Both the position numbers and the translations under genes were made by a program. The notes under the pieces are model-generated. The model saw only the letters and a program-made list of their open reading frames with translations. It did not search any database and had not been told where the DNA came from. Shown here piece by piece: positions 24,977 through 32,545 of a stretch of DNA of 64,000 bases (its first letter is position 1; every line of letters begins with the position of its first letter). Location: positions 4,030,001-4,094,000 of the forward strand of contig NZ_QBDT01000001.1 of assembly GCF_004124325.1 (NCBI RefSeq), in the 5' to 3' direction. The stretch comes from Streptomyces sp. L2. GTDB taxonomy: Bacteria; Actinomycetota; Actinomycetes; Streptomycetales; Streptomycetaceae.

Positions 24977-26500
24977 CCACGTGGTGACGGTCGACTCAAT
25001 CACGATCTGCTTCCCGGCGAAAAGGGCCCCCAGGACGCTTGCGGCGTCTTCGGTGTCTGGGCTCCCGGAGAAGAGGTCGCAAAGCTCACGTACTTCGGGC
25101 TCTACGCCCTCCAGCACCGGGGTCAGGAATCCGCGGGAATCGCGGTCAGCAACGGCTCCCAGATCCTCGTCTTCAAGGACATGGGCCTCGTCTCCCAGGT
25201 CTTCGACGAGACCTCGCTCGGTTCGCTCCAGGGTCATATCGCGGTCGGACACGCCCGCTACTCGACCACCGGCGCCTCCGTGTGGGAGAACGCCCAGCCG
25301 ACGTTCCGCGCCACCGCGCACGGCTCGATCGCGCTCGGCCACAACGGCAACCTGGTCAACACCGCGCAGCTCGCGGAGATGGTCGCCGACCTGCCCAAGC
25401 AGGAGGGCCGCTCGCCGCGCGTCGCGGCGACCAACGACACCGACCTGCTGACGGCGCTGCTCGCCGCCCAGGTCGACGAGGACGGCAAGCCGCTGACCAT
25501 CGAGGAGGCCGCCCACGCGGTCCTCCCGCAGGTCAAGGGCGCCTTCAGCCTCGTCTTCATGGACGAGCACACCCTGTACGCCGGCCGCGACCCGCAGGGC
25601 ATCCGCCCGCTGGTCCTCGGCCGCCTGGAGCGCGGCTGGGTCGTCGCCTCCGAGTCCGCCGCGCTGGACATCTGCGGCGCGAGCTTCGTGCGGGAGATCG
25701 AGCCGGGCGAGTTCGTCGCCATCGACGAGAACGGTCTGCGCAGCTCCCGGTTCGCGGAAGCGAAGCCCAAGGGCTGTGTCTTCGAGTACGTGTACCTGGC
25801 CCGCCCGGACACGGACATCGCCGGCCGGAACGTGTACCTCTCCCGGGTGGAGATGGGCCGCCGCCTCGCCAAGGAGGCCCCGGTCGAGGCCGACCTGGTG
25901 ATAGCGACCCCGGAGTCCGGAACCCCGGCCGCCATCGGCTACGCGGAGGCCTCCGGCATCCCCTTCGGCAACGGCCTGGTGAAGAACGCCTACGTCGGCC
26001 GTACGTTCATCCAGCCCTCGCAGACGATCCGCCAGCTGGGCATCCGCCTGAAGCTGAACCCGCTGAAGGAAGTCATCAAGGGCAAGCGCCTGGTCGTCGT
26101 CGACGACTCGATCGTGCGCGGCAACACCCAGCGCGCCCTGGTCCGCATGCTCCGCGAGGCCGGCGCCGCCGAGGTCCACATCCGGATCTCCTCGCCGCCC
26201 GTGAAGTGGCCCTGCTTCTTCGGCATCGACTTCGCCACCCGCGCGGAGCTGATCGCCAACGGCATGAGCATCGACGAGATCGGCACCAGCCTCGGCGCCG
26301 ACTCCCTGTCCTACATCTCCATCGACGGCATGATCGAGGCGACCACCATCGCCAAGCCGAACCTGTGCCGCGCCTGCTTCGACGGCGAGTACCCGATGGA
26401 GCTGCCGGACCCCGAGCTGCTCGGCAAGCAGCTCCTGGAGACGGAGCTGGCCGCCGGCCCGGCCGCGACGGCCGCCGCCGACGCGATCCGCCGCCCGTAA
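24974..26500 (+). CDS. purF: Amidophosphoribosyltransferase
   Basis: A 508-residue enzyme for the first committed step of purine synthesis: PRPP + glutamine to phosphoribosylamine. An N-terminal propeptide of 22 residues precedes the conserved CGVFGVW, whose Cys23 becomes the catalytic N-terminal nucleophile after processing, as in the Bacillus-type enzyme. LYALQHRGQESAGI and GHARYSTTG are glutaminase motifs; VVVDDSIVRGNTQRALV is the PRPP-binding loop. Cysteines near the C-terminus (KWPCFFGIDF and PNLCRACFDGEYP) fit the Fe-S cluster ligands of this class. GTG start at 24974; purM follows 36 nt later. Confidence 0.97.
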   Translation: MPRGDGRLNHDLLPGEKGPQDACGVFGVWAPGEEVAKLTYFGLYALQHRGQESAGIAVSNGSQILVFKDMGLVSQVFDETSLGSLQGHIAVGHARYSTTGASVWENAQPTFRATAHGSIALGHNGNLVNTAQLAEMVADLPKQEGRSPRVAATNDTDLLTALLAAQVDEDGKPLTIEEAAHAVLPQVKGAFSLVFMDEHTLYAGRDPQGIRPLVLGRLERGWVVASESAALDICGASFVREIEPGEFVAIDENGLRSSRFAEAKPKGCVFEYVYLARPDTDIAGRNVYLSRVEMGRRLAKEAPVEADLVIATPESGTPAAIGYAEASGIPFGNGLVKNAYVGRTFIQPSQTIRQLGIRLKLNPLKEVIKGKRLVVVDDSIVRGNTQRALVRMLREAGAAEVHIRISSPPVKWPCFFGIDFATRAELIANGMSIDEIGTSLGADSLSYISIDGMIEATTIAKPNLCRACFDGEYPMELPDPELLGKQLLETELAAGPAATAAADAIRRP

Positions 26501-26536
26501 CACCCCCTGCAGTACGACACGAAAGCTCTCACAGTC

Positions 26537-27604
26537 ATGTCTGAGACAACTGGTGCCAGCTACGCAGCGGCGGGCGTCGACATCGAAGCGGGCGACCGCG
26601 CCGTGGAACTGATGAAGGAGTGGGTGAAGAAGACCCGGCGCCCCGAGGTCCTCGGCGGCCTCGGCGGCTTCGCCGGACTCTTCGACGCCTCCGCCCTCAA
26701 GCGCTTCGAGCGCCCGCTGCTCGCCTCCGCCACCGACGGCGTCGGCACGAAGGTCGACGTCGCCCGCCGCATGGGCGTCTACGACACCATCGGCCACGAC
26801 CTGGTCGCCATGGTCATGGACGACATCGTGGTGTGCGGCGCCGAACCGCTGTTCATGACCGACTACATCTGCGTCGGCAAGGTCCACCCCGAGCGGGTCG
26901 CCGCGATCGTCAAGGGCATCGCGGAGGGCTGTGTGCTGGCCGGCTGCGCCCTCGTGGGCGGCGAGACGGCCGAGCACCCCGGACTGCTCGGCCCGGACGA
27001 CTTCGACGTCGCCGGCGCCGGCACGGGCGTCGTGGAGGCCGACCGGCTGCTCGGCGCGGATCGTATCCGTACGGGTGACGCCGTGATCGCCATGGCGTCG
27101 TCCGGCCTTCACTCGAACGGGTACTCCCTGGTCCGCCACGTCCTGCTGGACCGCGCGGGGCTCGCCCTGGACGCGGAGATCGCGGAGCTGGGCCGCAGCC
27201 TCGGTGAGGAGCTGCTGGAACCCACCAAGATCTACTCGCTGGACTGCCTGGCGCTGACCCGCACCGCCGAGGTGCACGCGTTCAGCCACATCACCGGTGG
27301 CGGGCTCGCGGCCAACCTGGCCCGGGTCGTCCCGGACGGGCTGCACGCCACCGTCGACCGGGCCACCTGGACCCCGGGCGCGATCTTCGACCTCGTCGGC
27401 AGGACCGGTGACGTCGAGCGCCTGGAGCTGGAGAAGACCCTGAACATGGGCGTCGGCATGATGGCGATCGTCCCGCAGGAGTCCGCCGACGTGGCGCTGG
27501 CGACCCTGGCGGACCGGGGTGTCGAGGCATGGGTGGCCGGCGAGATCACCGAGCGCGGCGAGAAGACGACCGGTGCGGAACTGGTCGGGGACTACGCCCG
27601 CTGA
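26537..27604 (+). CDS. purM: AIR synthetase
   Basis: A 355-residue enzyme that closes the imidazole ring (FGAM + ATP to AIR). Motifs: ASYAAAGVDIEAGDRAVELM at the N-terminus, ATDGVGTKVDVAR, IGHDLVAMVMDDIVVCGAEP, GGETAEHPG and HITGGGLAANLARV. Normal length. It directly follows purF on the same strand and is probably co-transcribed. Confidence 0.97.
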   Translation: MSETTGASYAAAGVDIEAGDRAVELMKEWVKKTRRPEVLGGLGGFAGLFDASALKRFERPLLASATDGVGTKVDVARRMGVYDTIGHDLVAMVMDDIVVCGAEPLFMTDYICVGKVHPERVAAIVKGIAEGCVLAGCALVGGETAEHPGLLGPDDFDVAGAGTGVVEADRLLGADRIRTGDAVIAMASSGLHSNGYSLVRHVLLDRAGLALDAEIAELGRSLGEELLEPTKIYSLDCLALTRTAEVHAFSHITGGGLAANLARVVPDGLHATVDRATWTPGAIFDLVGRTGDVERLELEKTLNMGVGMMAIVPQESADVALATLADRGVEAWVAGEITERGEKTTGAELVGDYAR

Positions 27605-27613
27605 TCCGGGGCC

Positions 27614-27642
27614 GCCGGCCCGGGCGCACCGCGCGGGCCGGC
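27614..27642. terminator. Hairpin after purM
   Basis: GCCGGCCCG (27614-27622) pairs with CGGGCCGGC (27634-27642) across an 11-nt loop, 10 nt after the purM stop. It is a plausible terminator. Confidence 0.55.
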
Positions 27643-27745
27643 TGGTCCAGTCGGCCCGGCCGACGGTTCCCGACCGCTTGTCCGCGGACAGCACAGAAGC
27701 CGGCCGGTGGCTGTGCCACCGACCGGATGAAAGCTCAGTACAAGG

Positions 27746-27997
27746 TCAAGCGCCGCGACGGTGTTGTGAGGGACCCTCGTCCTCGTCGTCGTCGTCCTCA
27801 TAGAGGTCGGCGTAACGGGAGTACAGGTCGTCCTCGTCATCGTCCTCATCGTCCTCGAACGGCTCGCCGTTCGGCGGCTGGCTCGAAGTCGATGCGCCCA
27901 GTTCATTGGCCAGACGTGACAGGTCAGTCCCACCGCTGTTGTACTTCAGCTGGCGGGCGACCTTCGTCTGCTTGGCCTTGGCCCGGCCGCGCCCCAT
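27746..27997 (-). CDS. DUF3073-family small acidic-tailed protein
   Basis: An 83-residue protein with a basic N-terminus (GRGRAKAKQTKVARQLKYN), a middle segment TDLSRLANELGAS and a strongly acidic C-terminal half (EDDEDDDEDD, then YEDDDDEDE). This is the actinobacterial family DUF3073, found downstream of purM in streptomycetes. Function unknown; the charge split suggests nucleic-acid or ribosome contacts. ATG at 27997 has an AGGGG ribosome-binding site; an ATG 16 codons upstream is possible but lies before that site. Confidence 0.9.
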   Translation of the reverse strand: MGRGRAKAKQTKVARQLKYNSGGTDLSRLANELGASTSSQPPNGEPFEDDEDDDEDDLYSRYADLYEDDDDEDEGPSQHRRGA

Positions 27998-28387
27998 GGC
28001 TCGACCCCCTCGGTGACGGGGCTCGACGGCCCCAGAGTCTGACACGCGTTCATGATCCGGAACGGACCCTCAGGGGAGAGGCCGGTCCGTAGGGCTTCCA
28101 CGGTACCTGAGCCCGCGCCCATACGGTACGTCGCCCGCACCACGCGCGTGTGCACAGGACCTTCGAGGTGCCCTGTCCTCGCTGGTCAATGGCGATTTTA
28201 ACCACTTGTCGGAGCACGACCCGCCGGGGGAAGTGAGAGTTCTCTCGAAGTTCCCGCCGACGGGTACCGCTCATGTGTACGACACGTGAGTGATCGGACA
28301 CCCCGGGAGGGTGCCCGATCACGGCCGCAGGCCGGCCGCGGCGCTGCTACAGCGCCGCCGTGGGGTGGCCGGCGACGGTGTCCGGGG
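27998..28387. other. Spacer between vdh and the DUF3073 gene
   Basis: A 390-bp spacer. It contains the vdh terminator hairpin (28290-28322) and must hold the leftward DUF3073 promoter. An imperfect palindrome GAGAGTTCTCTC lies near 28233. No further gene is visible. Confidence 0.6.
28290..28322 (-). terminator. Terminator after vdh
   Basis: Fourteen-bp arms (28290-28303 with 28309-28322) with one A/C mismatch and a 5-nt loop, 66 nt past the vdh stop on the minus strand. Confidence 0.7.
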
Positions 28388-29485
28388 TCAGTGCGCCCCG
28401 CGCGCCTCCGCCATGCGCTGCTCGGCGATCCGGTCGGCCGCCGCGGCCGGCGGGATCCCGTCGTCCTTCGCACGTGCGAAGATCGCGAGCGTGGTGTCGA
28501 AGATCTTCGCCGCCTTCGCCTTGCACCGCTCGAAGTCGAACCCGTGCAGCTCGTCGGCCACCTGGATGACACCGCCGGCGTTCACCACGTAGTCCGGCGC
28601 GTAGAGGATCCCGCGGTCGGCGAGGTCCTTCTCCACACCCGGGTGGGCCAGCTGGTTGTTCGCGGCGCCGCACACCACCTTGGCGGTGAGCACGGGCACG
28701 GAGTCGTCGTTCAGGGCGCCGCCCAGCGCGCAGGGGGCGTAGATGTCGAGCCCCTCCACGCGGATCAGCGCCTCGGTGTCGGCGACCGCCGAGACCCGCC
28801 CCGGGTACTGGTCCAGGAGCCGCTGTACGGCGTCCTCGCGCACGTCCGTGACGACGACCTCGGCGCCCTCGTCCAGCAGGTGCTTCACCAGGTGGTGACC
28901 GACCTTGCCGACGCCGGCCACGCCCACCTTGCGGTCGCGCAGCGACGGGTCGCCCCACAGGTGCTGCGCGGAGGCGCGCATGCCCTGGTAGACGCCGAAG
29001 GAGGTGAGCACCGAGGAGTCGCCGGCCCCGCCGTTCTCGGGGGAGCGGCCGGTGGTCCAGCGGCACTCACGGGCCACGACGTCCATGTCGGCGACATAGG
29101 TGCCGACGTCGCACGCGGTGACGTAGCGCCCGCCGAGCGAGGCGACCATGCGGCCGTAGGCGAGGAGCAGCGCCTCGCTCTTGTCGCGCTCGGGGTCGCC
29201 GATGATGACGGCCTTGCCGCCGCCGTGGTCCAGACCGGCCATGGCGTTCTTGTACGACATGCCGCGCGCGAGGTTGAGGGCGTCGGCGACGGCCTCCGCC
29301 TCGGTCGCGTACGGGTAGAAGCGGGTACCGCCGAGGGCGGGACCCAGAGCGGTGGAGTGGAGGGCGATCACGGCCTTGAGGCCGCTGGCGCGGTCCTGGC
29401 AGAGCACGACCTGCTCATGGCCGCCCTGGTCCGAGTGGAACAGGGTGTGCAGGACATCAGCAGGCGCGCCGGTTACGTCGGTCAC
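28388..29485 (-). CDS. vdh: Valine dehydrogenase
   Basis: A 365-residue NAD-dependent enzyme that oxidatively deaminates valine and other branched-chain amino acids, feeding acyl-CoA precursors of polyketides and branched fatty acids. The Glu/Leu/Phe/Val dehydrogenase catalytic segment is [20 protein letters not shown] (Lys79, Lys91), and the Rossmann motif is [12 protein letters not shown]. Length equals the known S. coelicolor enzyme (364 aa, from memory). The GTG start at 29485 has AGGAG 8 nt upstream; the 47-codon upstream extension lacks family similarity. Divergent from the conserved hypothetical at 29755. Confidence 0.95.
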   Translation of the reverse strand: MTDVTGAPADVLHTLFHSDQGGHEQVVLCQDRASGLKAVIALHSTALGPALGGTRFYPYATEAEAVADALNLARGMSYKNAMAGLDHGGGKAVIIGDPERDKSEALLLAYGRMVASLGGRYVTACDVGTYVADMDVVARECRWTTGRSPENGGAGDSSVLTSFGVYQGMRASAQHLWGDPSLRDRKVGVAGVGKVGHHLVKHLLDEGAEVVVTDVREDAVQRLLDQYPGRVSAVADTEALIRVEGLDIYAPCALGGALNDDSVPVLTAKVVCGAANNQLAHPGVEKDLADRGILYAPDYVVNAGGVIQVADELHGFDFERCKAKAAKIFDTTLAIFARAKDDGIPPAAAADRIAEQRMAEARGAH

Positions 29486-29754
29486 TGTGGTGACTCCTGA
29501 GTAAATAGCGGCGAGTGGGGTGCAGTCCCCGTACGGGTGGCGGAGAGCTGTGGCATGAGCGTAGAGCCTCGGCCCGGCCGCCATCCGCGCAGTGTTCAGG
29601 ATCACTCTCCCGAGCCGTGTACGCACGTATGACCGTGGGACGATTTGCAGTGGTTTTGCTGTGGGTTCCAGTGCCGAACAGGTTCGAGCGATGTCCAGGT
29701 CCGACCCGGGTCCGGTGCGGGTTTCGAGGCGGGTCCGAAGGGGAGGGAGCAGGC

Positions 29755-30597
29755 GTGCCCAAGGTGTCCTCCGCGGTGGTCCCCTACGCCGCGTATCTGC
29801 GCGTGTACGAGCCGCTCGGCGCGTTCCCCGAGCCGGAGCGCGCCCACTGGACCCGCTACGCGCGCCGCTCCGACCGGCCCTCCTACCAGGACGAACTGCG
29901 CCGCTCCCTGGCCGACCTGCTGCCCACCCCGCCCGTCCCCGTGCCGGTGCACGAGAGCGCGGACGCCTTCGTGCTGGAGGTCGACGGCGTCGTCTGCGTC
30001 TGCCCCTGGCGGACCCGGCTGCGCGGCTGGCAGGCGCTGGACGGCCTCTCCGGGGAGCTGCCGCCGCCGGTCCTGGACGCGGTGCTGCCGCCGCTGGTGC
30101 GCCTGCAGGCCGCCCAGGACTACGAACGCTGGCTCGCCCGCAACCCCGACGCCCGGCCCTGGATCCGCACCGCCACCTGGCAGGTGCCGCTGAACTGGTT
30201 CGTCCTGGTCTCCGACGAGGAGCGGCGGTACGAGAAGGGCACCGCCGAGGTGCCGCCGCTGCTGCGCTACCGCACGCCGATGGTGCAGGCCCGGCGGCGG
30301 GTGGCGCGGGCCCTGCGCACCCTGCGGGACAGCATCGAGGAAGGGCCGCTGATCGACGGCCTGGTGGACGTCGGCCGCTGGCTGGAGGAGTTCCACCCGC
30401 GCTCCCTGGTGGAGCTGGACTACGGCGGGCTCGTCCACGCCGTCCCCGCAGGGGAGTTGGAGGGCGACCACTCGGCGGCGGACGTCGCCGAGGGCATCGA
30501 GGCGCTGCGCCGGGGCGACGGAGCGGCGGCCGGCGAGGCCTACGCCCGGCTGGTGGAGCGGTGGCGGGCGGTACGGGATCTGCGCTCGGCGAACTGA
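29755..30597 (+). CDS. Conserved streptomycete protein of unknown function
   Basis: A 280-residue cytoplasmic protein; GTG at 29755 with GGGGAGGGAG upstream. There are no membrane segments or signal peptide. Blocks that look conserved are [57 protein letters not shown] (a likely core) and [13 protein letters not shown], with a basic helical stretch [20 protein letters not shown]. It sits between vdh and bldC, the same place as in other streptomycetes. I recognise no enzymatic motif. Confidence 0.82.
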   Translation: MPKVSSAVVPYAAYLRVYEPLGAFPEPERAHWTRYARRSDRPSYQDELRRSLADLLPTPPVPVPVHESADAFVLEVDGVVCVCPWRTRLRGWQALDGLSGELPPPVLDAVLPPLVRLQAAQDYERWLARNPDARPWIRTATWQVPLNWFVLVSDEERRYEKGTAEVPPLLRYRTPMVQARRRVARALRTLRDSIEEGPLIDGLVDVGRWLEEFHPRSLVELDYGGLVHAVPAGELEGDHSAADVAEGIEALRRGDGAAAGEAYARLVERWRAVRDLRSAN

Positions 30598-31124
30598 GCG
30601 GTCCAAGTGACGTGGATCACGGTCGAAATGCCCTCGAACAGCGTACGGTCAACGGCACTTAGGACACCTGACGGGACGTTGGCCCCGATCCGGGCTTTTG
30701 TCTCAAGGGTGATGGACGGCACTTACAAGAGGGTTGCCCTACTTGCCACCCCTCATGCCAAAATAGGACAAGGAGCCCGGGGAAGGCTCCGTCCGCCCAA
30801 CTATGCTGCTTCATGGGTGGAATCTACGTATTGCTCCACTCTGGGGGGTCTGGTGCCTCCTGATCGCCCTGTGACTGATCGTCACAGTGGCGTGACTGTC
30901 CGCTATGGCATGGTCCATCGGCATCCGTCGCTGATGAACACCTGGGAGGGCAATTCCATCGGTTTGGCCGACGCGGCTGGACAGATGGTGTAGTTGTAGT
31001 GCCGAGGACAAGCCGTTCGTCCTATAACCGACTCGACTCGCGTCCGCCATTTCGGGCAACGCGGGTCAAGGTGCAGAATTTAGAGGAAAGAACCGAGAAC
31101 GTCGGTTCTCCGAGGAGGCCGCTC
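30598..31124. other. Long 5' region of bldC
   Basis: A 527-bp spacer, less GC-rich than the surroundings. It contains a perfect 8-bp hairpin AGAACCGA/TCGGTTCT (31089-31096 and 31102-31109) ending 2 nt before the bldC ribosome-binding site GAGGAGG (31112-31118). The bldC promoter must lie here; CAGAAT near 31074 is a candidate -10. The reading frames in this stretch lack ribosome-binding sites and biased codons, so I call no gene. Confidence 0.55.
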
Positions 31125-31331
31125 ATGACCGCTCGCACCCCTGATGCCGAGCCGCTGCTGACCCCGGCTGAGGTCGCCACCATGTTCCGCGTGGACCCGA
31201 AGACGGTCACGCGGTGGGCGAAGGCCGGCAAGCTCACATCCATTCGTACGCTCGGCGGGCACCGCCGCTATCGCGAGGCCGAGGTGCGCGCACTGCTGGC
31301 GGGCATCCCGCAGCAGCGCAGCGAGGCCTGA
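31125..31331 (+). CDS. bldC: Developmental regulator BldC (MerR-like)
   Basis: A 68-residue DNA-binding protein consisting only of a MerR-type winged helix: LLTPAEVATMFRVDPKTVTR, then WAKAGKLTSIRTLGGHRRYR (wing) and a short C-terminus. BldC binds direct repeats cooperatively, controls the timing of sporulation, and is needed for aerial growth and antibiotic production. The sequence and length fit the known protein exactly as far as I recall. ATG at 31125 with a perfect GAGGAGG site 6 nt upstream; the longer frame upstream overlaps the regulatory region. Confidence 0.97.
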   Translation: MTARTPDAEPLLTPAEVATMFRVDPKTVTRWAKAGKLTSIRTLGGHRRYREAEVRALLAGIPQQRSEA

Positions 31332-31477
31332 ACAACTCAATAACCGGGCAATACGGCCAGTTCCCCCAACCGGCCCACCTGTCCGGCCCCTAGCTCAGAG
31401 CGACGCGGGACCTGCCCCAACAGGGCCCACGCCCAAGCCGAACAGAACTTTCAGGCGAGCGACACAGGGTGCGTCGT

Positions 31478-31516
31478 AGATCGCGCTGGACCTCCGGGTC
31501 CGGCGCGATCTTTTTT
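31478..31516 (+). terminator. Intrinsic terminator downstream of bldC
   Basis: Arms AGATCGCGC (31478-31486) and GCGCGATCT (31503-31511), with an inner GGACC/GGTCC pair, are followed by T6 (31511-31516). It is a textbook intrinsic terminator, rare in this genome, about 150 nt after the bldC stop. Confidence 0.88.
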
Positions 31517-31751
31517 GTGCGCTGGTCGGGGGTGGGGTGACGGCTGTGTGAGCGGGCTTGTCGGAGTCTGGGGGGAGCAGTGCAATTGCACATATTAAAT
31601 TGACCAGTTGTAGGAAGGGGGTAAGTACCGCTGTTTCAAAAACTCATACGGTGACTCCCGTCACACCCTTCCCGGGGATAAACGGAACCATCCACTCCAC
31701 TCTGCCACGCACACCACGCAGTTGAACAGTGAACCAAAGGTTGGGCGGGGG
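31517..31751. other. AT-rich spacer with palindrome
   Basis: Within this stretch 31575-31660 is strikingly AT-rich. It contains the perfect palindrome GTGCAATTGCAC (31580-31591), followed by TTGACC (31600-31605) and TAAGTA 16 bp further on, which resembles a rightward promoter with a weak -10. No open frame follows; the only gene nearby is on the opposite strand. Confidence 0.45.
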
Positions 31752-31934
31752 TCACACGGCAGGGGCCTTCTCGCCCTCGCCCCGGGCCGGCGCGGTCGGG
31801 GGGACGGAATCCATCGCGAGGCGCAGAAGGCGGTGACAGATCGGGCAGTGGCGGGTGAGGTGCCGGTAGGCCGAGGCGGCCGACAGATGGGCCCTGAGCA
31901 GCGCCCGCGTCTCGTGCCTGACCGATGCCGCCAT
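31752..31934 (-). CDS. Tiny DUF6274-like protein
   Basis: A 60-residue protein: AASVRHETRALLRAHLSAAS, then YRHLTRHCPICHRLLRLAMD and a variable tail. The H-C-P-x-C-H core (His29, Cys30, Cys33, His34) could bind a metal. Small proteins of this form occur throughout Streptomyces and are annotated DUF6274 (family from memory); function unknown. ATG at 31934 has GGAGG 6 nt upstream. The frame continues far upstream, but that part lies in a low-complexity repeat region and is not coding. Confidence 0.75.
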   Translation of the reverse strand: MAASVRHETRALLRAHLSAASAYRHLTRHCPICHRLLRLAMDSVPPTAPARGEGEKAPAV

Positions 31935-32376
31935 ACGCCACCTCCAGCAGCCCCGCACCCCAACAGGCCCTGCTCCCTGAGTACCGACGGAATGTGACCC
32001 CGTCAACCCCACCCGCGCCGCCGCCGGTTGCGCGGAACGCCCCAGCCACGCTCCGGCTCTGGTGCGGTGCGTGGCCCGAAGCGCTGCTCCACGGATCCGG
32101 GCTGTGGAGCGGGGTCTCCGAAGGAGCGGGGCCCCCGACGGGACGGGGTCTCCGAAGGGGCGGGCTCCTCGAAGGCGGGGCCCCCACGGGCGGCGTTCGA
32201 GGCGGGGTCCCCGGCGGGACGGGCCCCCGGCGGGGCGGGGTTCGGGGCGGAGCTCCGAGGGGGTCGAAGGGGCGCAGCCCCTGGAGGACGGGAAAGGGTA
32301 GGGGCGGCGGGGGCGACCATTCGGGCACACGAACGAGGCCCGCGCTCTAGCTGAGCGCGGGCCTCACACATCTATG
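31935..32376. repeat. Low-complexity GC-rich spacer with degenerate repeats
   Basis: From about 32095 to 32270 the sequence is a string of short degenerate repeats of the type CGGGGTCTCCGAAGGGGCGGG. They are not aligned to a fixed period and not coding. An imperfect hairpin GAGCGCGGGCCTCA/GCCCGCGCTCTAGCTGAG-type element (about 32330-32366) could terminate tRNA-Asp transcription. Confidence 0.6.
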
Positions 32377-32451
32377 CGGTCCTGACGGGATTTGAACCCG
32401 CGGCCTCCACCTTGACAGGGTGGCGAGCACTCCAAACTGCTCCACAGGACC
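32377..32451 (-). tRNA. tRNA-Asp(GUC), copy 1
   Basis: On minus: acceptor GGTCCTG/CAGGACC, anticodon stem-loop CCACCCTGTCAAGGTGG (GTC), T-arm GGGTTCAAATCCC. No encoded CCA. Sequence identical to the copy at 36735-36809. Confidence 0.95.
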
Positions 32452-32545
32452 AGGTTTGCGGCGCTTATTGCTGCGTTGCGCTGCGAGAAGAGACTGTACA
32501 GGAGGGTGAGCCCACTGGTCGAACTCACCCTCCGTACGCCTCCCA

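Noticed and set aside
24761..27694. 977-codon minus-strand frame across purF and purM
   Set aside because: Shadow of two clear purine genes; Val/Asp/Gly-rich product without domains.
30607..30993. 128-codon frame upstream of bldC
   Set aside because: No ribosome-binding site, weak third-position GC bias, no domain; lies in the AT-enriched bldC control region.
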